From: Glycomyces albidus
GTDB lineage: Bacteria; Actinomycetota; Actinomycetes; Mycobacteriales; Micromonosporaceae
Length of the DNA: 64,000 nt
Assembly (NCBI RefSeq): GCF_009451885.1
Contig: NZ_WIAO01000029.1
Location: 1 to 64,000, forward strand
Direction of reading: 5' to 3'
Numbering within the stretch: position 1 is the stretch's first letter; each line of letters begins with the position of its first letter. The notes beneath the pieces were generated by a model that saw only the letters and a program-made list of their open reading frames with translations, was not told the DNA's origin and made no database searches. Below, in pieces: positions 17,561-25,533 of this stretch. A program made the position numbers and the translations under genes.

Positions 17561-18928
17561 TTGAGCACCGACGCCACCTCCGAAACTGCGCTTTCCGAAG
17601 ACATGCTGATCATCCACGGCGGCACCCCCCTCGAAGGCGAGGTCCAGGTCCGCGGCGCGAAGAACCTCGTCTCCAAGGCGATGGTGGCGGCCCTCCTGGG
17701 CACCTCCCCGTCGGTCCTGCGCTCGGTGCCCGCGATCCGCGACGTCGAGGTCGTCACCGGCCTCCTGCGCGTCCACGGCGTCGACGTCGAACTCGACGGC
17801 GACACGCTCTACATGGACCCCACCTCGGTCGAGTCCGCCGGCGTCGAGGAGATCAACGTCCACGCCGGGACCAGCCGCATCCCGATCCTGCTGTGCGGGC
17901 CGCTCCTGCACCGCCTCGGCCGCGCGTTCATCCCCGACCTCGGCGGCTGCAACATCGGCGGCCGCCCCATCGACTTCCACCTCGACGCGCTCCGCGAGTT
18001 CGGCGCCGTCGTCGAGAAGGACGCCGCCGGCACCCACCTCTCGGCGCCCAACGGCCTCCACGGCATCCGCTACGAGCTCGAGTACCCGTCCGTCGGCGCC
18101 ACCGAGCAGGTCCTGCTCACCGCCGTCATGGCCAAGGGCACCACCGAGCTGCGGAACGCCGCCATCGAACCCGAGATCATCGACCTCATCTGCGTCCTGC
18201 AGAAGATGGGCGCGATCATCAAGGTCCACACCAACCGCGTGATCGAGATCGTCGGCGTCGACGAGCTCAAGGGCTACCGGCACCGGGCCCTCCCCGACCG
18301 CATCGAGGCCGCCTCGTGGGCCTCCGCGGCGCTCGCCACCGAGGGCAGCGTGTTCGTGCGCGGCGCCCTGCAGGCCGACATGATGACGTTCCTCAACGTG
18401 TTCCGCTCCATCGGCGGCGCGTACGAGGTCGACGACGACCCGGTCGACGGCGGCATCCGCTTCTGGCACCCCGGGACCCCGCTCAAGCCCGTCGCGCTCG
18501 AGACCGACGTCCACCCCGGGCTCATGACCGACTGGCAGCAGCCGATCGTGGTCGCGCTCACCCAGGCCGACGGCCTGTCGATCATGCACGAGACCGTGTA
18601 CGAGAACCGGTTCGGCTACACCTCCGAGCTGCGCCGCATGGGCGCCAACATCGAGCTGTACTCCGACTGCCTCGGCGGGACCCCGTGCCGCTGGGGGCGC
18701 CGGAACTTCCTGCACTCGGCGGTCATCGCCGGGCCCTCGAAGCTCCACGCCGCCGACCTCCAGATCCCGGACCTGCGGGCCGGCTTCAGCCACCTCATCG
18801 CGGCCATGGCCGCCGAGGGCACCTCGCGCGTCTACGGCGTCGACCGCTACATCACCCGCGGCTACGAGAACTTCGAGGAGAAGCTCCTCGGCCTCGGCGC
18901 GAAGATCGAGCGCCCTGTCACGAAATGA
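17561..18928 (+). CDS. murA: UDP-N-acetylglucosamine 1-carboxyvinyltransferase
   Basis: A 455-residue cytosolic enzyme that transfers enolpyruvate from PEP to UDP-GlcNAc, the first committed step of peptidoglycan synthesis. The catalytic loop reads LGGCNIGGRPIDFHL with Cys130 in place of the Asp found in mycobacterial MurA. The enzyme should therefore be fosfomycin-sensitive at the target level. The TTG start at 17561 has GAGGAGA about 5 bases upstream. A C-terminal stretch, ITRGYENFEEKLLGLGAKI, matches the family end. Upstream lie 278 bases without a gene. Confidence 0.95.
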   Translation: MSTDATSETALSEDMLIIHGGTPLEGEVQVRGAKNLVSKAMVAALLGTSPSVLRSVPAIRDVEVVTGLLRVHGVDVELDGDTLYMDPTSVESAGVEEINVHAGTSRIPILLCGPLLHRLGRAFIPDLGGCNIGGRPIDFHLDALREFGAVVEKDAAGTHLSAPNGLHGIRYELEYPSVGATEQVLLTAVMAKGTTELRNAAIEPEIIDLICVLQKMGAIIKVHTNRVIEIVGVDELKGYRHRALPDRIEAASWASAALATEGSVFVRGALQADMMTFLNVFRSIGGAYEVDDDPVDGGIRFWHPGTPLKPVALETDVHPGLMTDWQQPIVVALTQADGLSIMHETVYENRFGYTSELRRMGANIELYSDCLGGTPCRWGRRNFLHSAVIAGPSKLHAADLQIPDLRAGFSHLIAAMAAEGTSRVYGVDRYITRGYENFEEKLLGLGAKIERPVTK

Positions 18929-18997
18929 ACCGTGATCCCGGCGTAGGTATGCTTGAGGGACACCATCCCGCAGCGAGTTGAGGAAGGCCGAGCGTCC

Positions 18998-19651
18998 GTG
19001 GCCAAGAAGTCCGTACAGGAAGTTCCTGAAACCGAGGACCCGAAGCCGGTTTCGGCCACGGACAAGAAGGGGAAGGCCACGCCCAAGCGGCCCAACCAGT
19101 CGAAGGCCCGGCCGCCGGCCAACCCCCCGCTCACCGCCAAGGAGAAGCGGGAGGCCGCCAAGAAGGCCGGCCCCCTCACCAAGGAGCAGAAGAAGCAGGC
19201 CCGCGAGGACCTCCGCGCCGAACGGGCCCGCATCGCCGAGGGCCAGTGGAAGGGCGACCCGCTCTTCGACAAGTACCACCTCCCCCGCGACCGCGGCCCC
19301 GAGCGCCTGCTCGTGCGCGACATCGTCGACTCCCGCTGGTCCGTCGGCCAGTACTACATGTTCGGCGCGTTCGCGATCCTCATCTTCTCCACCGCCGGGT
19401 CGGTGCAGCTCCAGAGCTACCTCTTCATCGGGCTGCTGGCCCTCACCGGCGCGATCGTCATCGAATCGGTGTTCCTCGCCCGCCGGGTCAAGCGCATCGT
19501 CCTCAAGCGCTTCCCGAAGACCGCGCAGCGCATGGGCGGCCTCTACTGGTACGCGATCCAGCGCAGCATCATGCCCCGGTCCATGCGCAATCCGCGTGCG
19601 CGCATGAGCTACAAGGCCACCGAGGACGACCTCGGCAAGATCGTCAAGTGA
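18998..19651 (+). CDS. DUF3043 membrane protein
   Basis: A 217-residue actinobacterial protein of unknown function. A Lys-, Pro- and Ala-rich cytoplasmic N-terminal half contains ANPPLTAKEKREAAKK. The DUF3043 core follows (DPLFDKYHLPRDRGPERLLVRD), with two membrane helices at about residues 115-135 and 140-160. The GTG at 18998 has GAGGAAGG about 10 bases upstream; a TTG at 18953 would also be in frame. It ends at a strong hairpin. Confidence 0.85.
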   Translation: MAKKSVQEVPETEDPKPVSATDKKGKATPKRPNQSKARPPANPPLTAKEKREAAKKAGPLTKEQKKQAREDLRAERARIAEGQWKGDPLFDKYHLPRDRGPERLLVRDIVDSRWSVGQYYMFGAFAILIFSTAGSVQLQSYLFIGLLALTGAIVIESVFLARRVKRIVLKRFPKTAQRMGGLYWYAIQRSIMPRSMRNPRARMSYKATEDDLGKIVK

Positions 19652-19654
19652 GAC

Positions 19655-19676
19655 GGCGGGGCCGCCCGGCCCCGCC
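19655..19676 (+). terminator. Hairpin terminator after the DUF3043 gene
   Basis: GGCGGGGCCG pairs perfectly with CGGCCCCGCC directly after the stop codon. No T run follows, as is usual at this GC content. Confidence 0.6.
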
Positions 19677-19778
19677 CCGCAGCGATCGCGCCCGGGGTCG
19701 CTCGACTGCCCCTCCCCGGTCCCGATGGCTTACCCTCGATACTGACGTAGCCCTCTCTGACCCCGGAAAGTAGTCAAC

Positions 19779-20858
19779 GTGGTTGATGTCGCGGCGGACT
19801 TGCGGGCGGGGCTGTTCCGCGCCCTCGGCCCACTCGATCGCGCCACCATGCGCCACGCCATCGCCGACACCGTCGCCCTCCAGCACATCCGCGAGGAGGC
19901 CACGCTCCGGCTCGCCCGCCACGCCCCCGAGGCCGACCAGTCGCGGCTGCTCGGGGTCCGGGCCGTCATCCTCCGCGTCCTCGGCGACTTCGACGGCGCC
20001 GAAGTCGACGCCGCGGCCGCCGTCAAGTACGCCGAAGCCGTCGGCGCCGACCTGCTCCTGGCCCCCGCCCGCGCCCGCCTCGCGCAGGTCCTGCGCGTCC
20101 GCGGCCGCTACGAGGAGGCCGACCAGCTCTTCGCGCTCGCCGAGGCCGGCGAGCTGCCGCGGACCCTCACCGGCGCCGTCCGCGCCTACGCCGGCCTCTC
20201 CTGCATCGCCCAAGGCCGCATCACCGAATCGCTCATCCACGTCCAGCGCGCCTCCGAGCAGAACCCGCACGGGTTCGTCATGCAGATCGTCGAGACCGCC
20301 CTCTCCCTCATCGAGGAGCACGCCGCGAAGTACGGCTTCGGGGCGTCGCCGCGCCCGTGGGCCGAACGCGCCGGATACCCCGCGCCCGAGCGGTTCCAGG
20401 ACCCGCAGACCGGCCGCTTCGGCTACCTCGGCCCCGACGGGCGGGCGGTCGTGCAGGCCGCGTTCAGCCAGGCCGGCGACTTCCGCGGCGGCGTCGCCGC
20501 CGTCTGCCAGGCCGACTGGGGCGCCATCGACAAGACCGGGACCGTGGTCGTCCCGATGCTCTACGGCGCCATGGAGACCCCCACCGCGGACGGGCGCACC
20601 GTCACCGGGTTCGTCAACGGCGTCGCCGTCGCCGCCCAGCGCGGCCGCGTCCTCGCCGTCCACAAGACCGGCCGGGTCGTCGTCCCTCCGCGCTACCAGC
20701 GCATCGAGGTCCATCCGGCCGGGTTCCTCGTCACCGACGGCTACTCGTGGGGCGCGCTCGGCTTCGACGGCAATGAACTCGTCCCCGTCCGCGTCGAGCG
20801 CGCCGAGGCGCTGGGCCGGCTCGACGCGGCCGTCTCGATCGACGACGGGCCGCTTTAG
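19779..20858 (+). CDS. TPR-like and WG-repeat protein
   Basis: A 359-residue protein of unknown function. The first ~180 residues are helical with TPR-like repeats (for example LLGVRAVILRVLGDFDGAE). The second half carries WG-type beta repeats (RFGYLGPDGRAVV, WGAIDKTGTVVVPMLYG, WGALGFDGNELVPV). Such proteins are usually binding scaffolds. No signal peptide was found, so it is probably cytoplasmic. The GTG start has GGAAAG about 9 bases upstream. It stands alone. Confidence 0.75.
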   Translation: MVDVAADLRAGLFRALGPLDRATMRHAIADTVALQHIREEATLRLARHAPEADQSRLLGVRAVILRVLGDFDGAEVDAAAAVKYAEAVGADLLLAPARARLAQVLRVRGRYEEADQLFALAEAGELPRTLTGAVRAYAGLSCIAQGRITESLIHVQRASEQNPHGFVMQIVETALSLIEEHAAKYGFGASPRPWAERAGYPAPERFQDPQTGRFGYLGPDGRAVVQAAFSQAGDFRGGVAAVCQADWGAIDKTGTVVVPMLYGAMETPTADGRTVTGFVNGVAVAAQRGRVLAVHKTGRVVVPPRYQRIEVHPAGFLVTDGYSWGALGFDGNELVPVRVERAEALGRLDAAVSIDDGPL

Positions 20859-20932
20859 GCCCGGGTCTTTCATGCGAGGGCACCCCGCGTGCGCCGGGTA
20901 ACGTCCAGCGCAAACGTGTGATCTTGGCGCCA

Positions 20933-20960
20933 TTGACGCTAGCCGCACGGCAGGTACGCT
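20933..20960 (+). promoter_or_regulatory. Promoter for the aldo/keto reductase, leaderless
   Basis: TTGACG at 20933-20938 and TACGCT at 20955-20960 are spaced by 16 bases, a good vegetative-type promoter. The ATG follows 8 bases after the -10 box and there is no Shine-Dalgarno sequence, so the mRNA probably begins at the start codon. Confidence 0.65.
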
Positions 20961-20968
20961 CTCTAGTC

Positions 20969-21964
20969 ATGGAGTTTCGTCATCTCGGCCGATCTGGCCT
21001 CGTTATTTCCGAACTGGTGTACGGCAACTGGATCACCCACGGCGGGCAGGTGGAGGAGGACGCCGCCGTCGCGTGCGTGAACGCCGCCCTCGACGCCGGG
21101 ATCACCACCTTCGACACCGCCGACGTCTACGCGCAGGGCGCCGCCGAGGAGGTCCTCGGCCGGGCCCTCAAGGACCAGCGCCGCGACGGCCTCGAGATCT
21201 TCACCAAGGTGTACTGGCCCATGGGTCCGGGCAAGAACGACCGGGGCCTGTCCGCCAAGCACATCAAGGAGTCCATCAACAACTCCCTCACCCGCCTGCA
21301 GACCGACCGCGTCGAGCTCTACCAGGCCCACCGCTGGGACGTGGAGACCCCGCTCGAGGAGACCATGCAGGCGTTCGCCGACGTGGTCCACTCCGGCAAG
21401 GCCCACTACATCGGCGTCTCCGAGTGGACCGCCGACCAGATCCGCGCGGCCGCCGAACTCGCCAAGGACCTGAAGATCCAGCTCGTCTCCAGCCAGCCCC
21501 AGTACTCCGCCCTGTGGCGGGTCATCGAGGCCGAGGTCGTCCCCGCCTCCGAGGAGCTCGGCATCGGCCAGATCGTCTGGTCCCCGCTGGCCGGCGGCGT
21601 CCTCACCGGCAAGTACAAGCCCGGCCAGGCCGCCCCCGCCGGCTCGCGCGGCGCCGACCCCAAGTTCGGCCGCTTCGTCGAGGGCTGGCTCAAGGACGAC
21701 GTGCTCGAACGCGTCCAGCAGCTCGGCCCGATCGCGGCCGAAGTCGACCTGACGATCGCGCAGCTCAGCCTCGCCTGGGTCCTCCAGAACCCGAACGTCT
21801 CCGCCGCGATCATCGGCGCGACCCGCCCCGAGCAGGTCGAGGAGAACGTCAAGGCCGTCGGCGTCAAGCTGCCCGAAGAGGTCTACGCCAAGGTCAACGA
21901 GCTCCTCGAGCCGGTCGCCGTCACCGACCCGAAGGAGACGACGGCGCCGAACCCGCGCGCGTGA
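20969..21964 (+). CDS. Aldo/keto reductase
   Basis: A 331-residue NADPH-dependent oxidoreductase with a TIM-barrel fold, similar to the potassium channel beta-subunit/YghZ group. The catalytic tetrad is complete: Asp49, Tyr54, Lys80 (FTKVYW) and His121 (YQAHRWD). The C-terminal IIGATRPEQVEENV motif binds the cofactor phosphate. The physiological substrate is unknown. Its last 44 bases overlap the end of the convergent miaA gene. Confidence 0.9.
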   Translation: MEFRHLGRSGLVISELVYGNWITHGGQVEEDAAVACVNAALDAGITTFDTADVYAQGAAEEVLGRALKDQRRDGLEIFTKVYWPMGPGKNDRGLSAKHIKESINNSLTRLQTDRVELYQAHRWDVETPLEETMQAFADVVHSGKAHYIGVSEWTADQIRAAAELAKDLKIQLVSSQPQYSALWRVIEAEVVPASEELGIGQIVWSPLAGGVLTGKYKPGQAAPAGSRGADPKFGRFVEGWLKDDVLERVQQLGPIAAEVDLTIAQLSLAWVLQNPNVSAAIIGATRPEQVEENVKAVGVKLPEEVYAKVNELLEPVAVTDPKETTAPNPRA

Positions 21965-22907
21965 CCGCCCGCTCGACCAGCTGAGGATCGGCCGCATCGA
22001 ACCATTCGATGCGGCCGTCCCTTTTGAACCAGGAGCGCTGGCGGCGCACGAACCGGCGCGTGCCCTGCACCGTGAGCCGGAACGCCTCGTCCTCGCCGTA
22101 CTCGCCCGCGAAATGGGCGAGGACCTGCTGGTAGCCGAGGGCGCGGGAGGCGGTGCGGCCCTCGCGCAGGCCCTTCGACTCGAGGTCGCGGACCTCGTCG
22201 AGGAGCCCGGCGTCCCACATGCGCCGGACGCGCCGCTCGATGCGCTCGTCGAGCACCGGGGTGTCGAGGTCGACGCCGATGCGGACCGCGTCGATGTGCG
22301 CCTTCGGTTCGGGCAGCGAGGCGGTGAAGGAGCCGGTGAGCTCGACGACTTCGAGGGCGCGGACGACGCGGCGGCCGTTCGAGGGCAGGATCGCCTTCGC
22401 GGCCTCGGGGTCGCGCGCTTTGAGGCGCTCCCAGAGCGCGGCCGGGCCTTCCCGCTCGAGGTCGGCTTCGAGGCGGGCGCGGACGACGGGGTCGGTGCCG
22501 GGGAAGTCCATCTCGTCGAGGGCGGCCTGGACGTACAGGCCGGAGCCGCCGACGAGGACCGGGCGCTTCCCGCGCGCGCGGATGTCGGCGATCGCCTCGC
22601 GGGCGAGGCGCTGGTAGCTGGCGACGTCGGCCGGCTCGGTGACGTCGAGGACGTCGAACACGTGGTGGGGGACGCCGCGCTTCTCGTCCTCGGTGATCTT
22701 GGCGGTGCCGATGTCCATGCCGCGGTAGAGCTGCATGGAGTCGGCGTTGACCACTTCGCCGCCGAGGGCTTCGGCGATCGCGACCGACAGGGCGGTCTTC
22801 CCGGCCGCGGTGGGGCCTACGACCGCGATCACCGGCGGTTGTAGGGTGGGTGTGCCGTCGGCACCCTCTCGGCGGCGCTTGCGAGCCGAGTGTTGAGCAC
22901 TGTTCAA
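21921..22907 (-). CDS. miaA: tRNA dimethylallyltransferase
   Basis: A 328-residue enzyme that adds the dimethylallyl group to N6 of A37 in tRNAs reading UNN codons. The P-loop GPTAAGKT, the NADSMQLYRGMDIGTAK segment and the GGSGLYVQA motif are intact. The TTG at 22907 has GAGGGGG 8 bases upstream. A later in-frame GTG before VIAVVGPT would start exactly at the conserved core but lacks a binding site. The product feeds MiaB, whose gene lies at 30932-32437 in the same window. Confidence 0.93.
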   Translation of the reverse strand: MNSAQHSARKRRREGADGTPTLQPPVIAVVGPTAAGKTALSVAIAEALGGEVVNADSMQLYRGMDIGTAKITEDEKRGVPHHVFDVLDVTEPADVASYQRLAREAIADIRARGKRPVLVGGSGLYVQAALDEMDFPGTDPVVRARLEADLEREGPAALWERLKARDPEAAKAILPSNGRRVVRALEVVELTGSFTASLPEPKAHIDAVRIGVDLDTPVLDERIERRVRRMWDAGLLDEVRDLESKGLREGRTASRALGYQQVLAHFAGEYGEDEAFRLTVQGTRRFVRRQRSWFKRDGRIEWFDAADPQLVERAVTRAGSAPSSPSGR

Positions 22908-23024
22908 TTGAATGACCCCCTCGGTACGTGTGCAGCCCCGACCCGGCGTGCGGCGACCCGCCGACCACCGTAAGGTACGGGAAATACGTCCCTAAGTTCG
23001 TGTGAAGGATTTGAGATTACCGCG

Positions 23025-24242
23025 ATGAGTGACCTCGGAGACTGGACCAGCTTCGGCCGCATCGACGCCGACGGCACGGTCTATGTGAAGACCTCCTCCG
23101 GCGAGCGCGCGGTCGGCTCCTGGCAGGCCGGCTCAACCGAGGAGGGGCTCGCGCACTTCGCGCGCAAGTACGCCGACCTCGTGGTGGAAGTCGATCTCAT
23201 CGCCGCACGCTTGAACTCGGAGTCGGCCGACGTCGAGCAGGCTGCCGCGCAGCTGCGCAAGCTGCGCGAGGGCCTGGACACCGCCGCCGTGGTGGGGGAC
23301 GTCGAGGGCCTGGCGACCCGCCTGGACGGCCTGTCGAAGCACGCCGAGGAGAAGCTCGGCGAGTTCAAGGCCGCGAAGGAGTCGGAGCGCGCCGAGGCCG
23401 TCGCCGCCAAGGAGGCCCTCGTGGCCGAGGCGGAGGAGCTGGCGGCCCGCGACAGCCACTGGAAGGCGTCGGGGCAGCGCTTCAGCGAGATGATCGAGGA
23501 GTGGAAGGCGATCCACGGGGTCGACCGGAAGACCGATCAGAAGCTGTGGCGGCGCTTCTCGGCCGCGCGCGACACGTTCACGCGCCACCGCGGGGCCTAC
23601 TTCTCGCAGCTCGACGCCGAACGCAAGGTGATCGCGCAGAAGAAGGAAGAGCTCATCGCCCAGGCCGAGGAGCTGTCGACCTCCACCGACTGGGGCCCCA
23701 CGGCCGACCGGCTCAAGGCGCTCATGGCCGAGTGGAAGGAGGCCGGGCGACTGGCTCCGGACGCCGAGCAGAAGGCCTGGAAGCGGTTCCGGGCGGCGCA
23801 GGACGTGTTCTTCAACGCGCGCTCCGAGGTGTTCTCGGCCCGCGACGCGGAGCTGGAGGCGAACCAGGCCGCCAAGGAGGAGCTGCTCAAGCAGGCCGAG
23901 GCGCTCGACATCGAGGCCGACCCGAAGGCGGCGCAGAACGCGTTCCGCGAGCTCCAGGCCGGCTGGCACGACATCGGCGCAGTCCCGCGCAAGAACCAGG
24001 CGAAGCTCCAGCGGCGCCTGCGCAACGTCGAGGACAGGCTCCGCGAGGCGCTGGACACGGCGTGGCGCAAGGTCCCGGCCGACGAGAACCCGCTGCTGCT
24101 GCAGATGCGCCAGCAGGTCGCCGAGGCTGAGGAGAAGCTCGCCCGAGCGAAGGCGGACGGGAACCCGGGCCGGATCAAGAAGGCCGAGTCGGAGCTGGCG
24201 AGCAAGAAGCAGTTCCTGCAGATCGCCGAGGGCGCCAAGTAG
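23025..24242 (+). CDS. DUF349 domain protein
   Basis: A 405-residue, strongly helical and charged protein with three DUF349 repeats. Each contains a W.......R.W...F..A motif (KLWRRFSAARDTF, KAWKRFRAAQDVFF and a related third). Predicted coiled coil covers much of its length. Its function is unknown; members are conserved across actinobacteria near miaA. It is divergent from miaA and ends before a strong hairpin. Confidence 0.85.
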   Translation: MSDLGDWTSFGRIDADGTVYVKTSSGERAVGSWQAGSTEEGLAHFARKYADLVVEVDLIAARLNSESADVEQAAAQLRKLREGLDTAAVVGDVEGLATRLDGLSKHAEEKLGEFKAAKESERAEAVAAKEALVAEAEELAARDSHWKASGQRFSEMIEEWKAIHGVDRKTDQKLWRRFSAARDTFTRHRGAYFSQLDAERKVIAQKKEELIAQAEELSTSTDWGPTADRLKALMAEWKEAGRLAPDAEQKAWKRFRAAQDVFFNARSEVFSARDAELEANQAAKEELLKQAEALDIEADPKAAQNAFRELQAGWHDIGAVPRKNQAKLQRRLRNVEDRLREALDTAWRKVPADENPLLLQMRQQVAEAEEKLARAKADGNPGRIKKAESELASKKQFLQIAEGAK

Positions 24243-24392
24243 CGCCGGGCTGCGGATCGCCGAAGGCGCGGAGGAGCAGGGGCCGCGTCTCGCCGAGGGC
24301 GCGAAGGAAGGGGAAAGCTCCCGTTCTCCCGGGGTTCGACCGGATGCATGAGGACGTTCGCGGACCGATCGGGATAATGGAACAGGGCCTAC

Positions 24393-24423
24393 AACGGCGT
24401 GGACCGCTTCGGTCCGCGCCGTT
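24393..24423 (+). terminator. Hairpin terminator after the DUF349 gene
   Basis: A 14-base-pair stem (AACGGCGTGGACCG with CGGTCCGCGCCGTT, one G-T pair) and a 3-base loop, followed by CGCTTTG. It lies between the DUF349 gene and the phosphatase gene. Confidence 0.7.
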
Positions 24424-24465
24424 CGCTTTGCCCGCACCGACCGTCCCCGACAGGAAGGCAGCCGC

Positions 24466-25203
24466 ATGACGACCCTCGACACGCTCCCCCAGCAGTTCAT
24501 CGAGGCAGACAAGGTCTTCAACCTGCGCGATGTCGGCGGCTGGGAGGCCGCGGACGGGAAGAAGGTCAGGACGGGCCGGGTGTTCCGCTCCGACAACCTC
24601 GGGATGGTCACCGAGGCCGACGTCGACCTGCTCGTGAACCGGCTCGGGGTCCGCCACGTGATCGACCTGCGCCGGGCCGAGGAGTGGGACGTCGCCGGGC
24701 GCTTCCCCGAGACCGCAGGCGTCGAGTTCCACCACTTCGAGCTCCTGCACGTCAAGTGGGAGAACATCGGCCGCGAGTACCCGTCGGGCCCGGACGCGGT
24801 GACGTTCCTGCGGCAGCGGTACTCCGGGATGTACGAGGCCGGGTACCAGGCGGTGCGCGACTCGCTCGACGTGATCGCGCGCGGCGAGCCGGTGATCTTC
24901 CACTGCATGGCCGGGAAGGACCGGACGGGCCTGGTGGCCGCGGCGCTCCTGTCGGTGCTCGGCGTCGACGAGACCGACATCGCCCGCGAGTACGAGCTGT
25001 CCAACTTCGGCATCGCGCGCTGGCGCGCGTGGCGCGACGCGAACATCGGCAAGCCCGCGACCGAGAGCGGCCTGACCACGCCCGCGGAGGCGATGCTCGA
25101 GACCCTCGCCGAGATGAACGCCCGCTTCGGGTCGATGCGCGACTACGTGGCCGCGACCGGTTTCGACCAGGCCGACGCGCTCCGCGAGCAGCTCCTGCAC
25201 TAG
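24466..25203 (+). CDS. Protein tyrosine/serine phosphatase (DSP-like)
   Basis: A 245-residue phosphatase of the bacterial Y_phosphatase3 group, related to mycobacterial PtpB. The P-loop HCMAGKDRTG holds the nucleophilic Cys and phosphate-binding Arg, and FNLRDVGGW near the N-terminus is the family's leading motif. The aspartate-containing general-acid region precedes the P-loop. Such enzymes act on phosphotyrosine, phosphoserine or phosphoinositides; the substrate is unknown here. The ATG has AGGAAGG upstream. No signal peptide was found. Confidence 0.87.
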   Translation: MTTLDTLPQQFIEADKVFNLRDVGGWEAADGKKVRTGRVFRSDNLGMVTEADVDLLVNRLGVRHVIDLRRAEEWDVAGRFPETAGVEFHHFELLHVKWENIGREYPSGPDAVTFLRQRYSGMYEAGYQAVRDSLDVIARGEPVIFHCMAGKDRTGLVAAALLSVLGVDETDIAREYELSNFGIARWRAWRDANIGKPATESGLTTPAEAMLETLAEMNARFGSMRDYVAATGFDQADALREQLLH

Positions 25204-25308
25204 CGGCCCCGGGCCGGCCCCAGGTCGGCCGCCGGTGGCCGGCGAACCGGCGGCGCCGGCTCAGTCGGGCCTGCCGGCCGGCCCGGTCGACGGACGCGAT
25301 GGAGTGAT

Positions 25309-25335
25309 CGTCCCGACACTTTCCGTGTCGGGACG
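25309..25335 (+). terminator. Hairpin downstream of the phosphatase gene
   Basis: A perfect 11-base-pair stem (CGTCCCGACAC with GTGTCGGGACG) and a 5-base loop, 105 bases after the phosphatase stop. It is the clearest structure in the 330-base gap before the ABC exporter. Confidence 0.55.
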
Positions 25336-25498
25336 CCGTTCTCGTCGGACCCGGCCGGGAGGATCGCACCTACCTTTCCCCGGGCGGGTGGGGGCTGGGG
25401 ATGGCAGTACACGGAGCCCGCCCACCCGCCCTGCGGGCGGCGCATGTACGCGTCCAGCGATCTCCCCGCCGCTTACCGGTCGGCAGGTGGAAATCGGA

Positions 25499-25527
25499 TT
25501 GCGCTCGTCATACCCCGCTCGTACGGT
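25499..25527 (+). promoter_or_regulatory. Promoter for the ABC exporter pair, leaderless
   Basis: TTGCGC at 25499-25504 and TACGGT at 25522-25527 are separated by 17 bases. The GTG start codon at 25534 falls 6 bases after the -10 box, so transcription probably starts on the start codon. Confidence 0.6.
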
Positions 25528-25533
25528 GGAACG

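Noticed and set aside
21921-21964. 44-base tail-to-tail overlap of the aldo/keto reductase and miaA
   Set aside because: Both C-termini look normal and convergent overlaps of this size are common in dense genomes. There is no sign of regulation.
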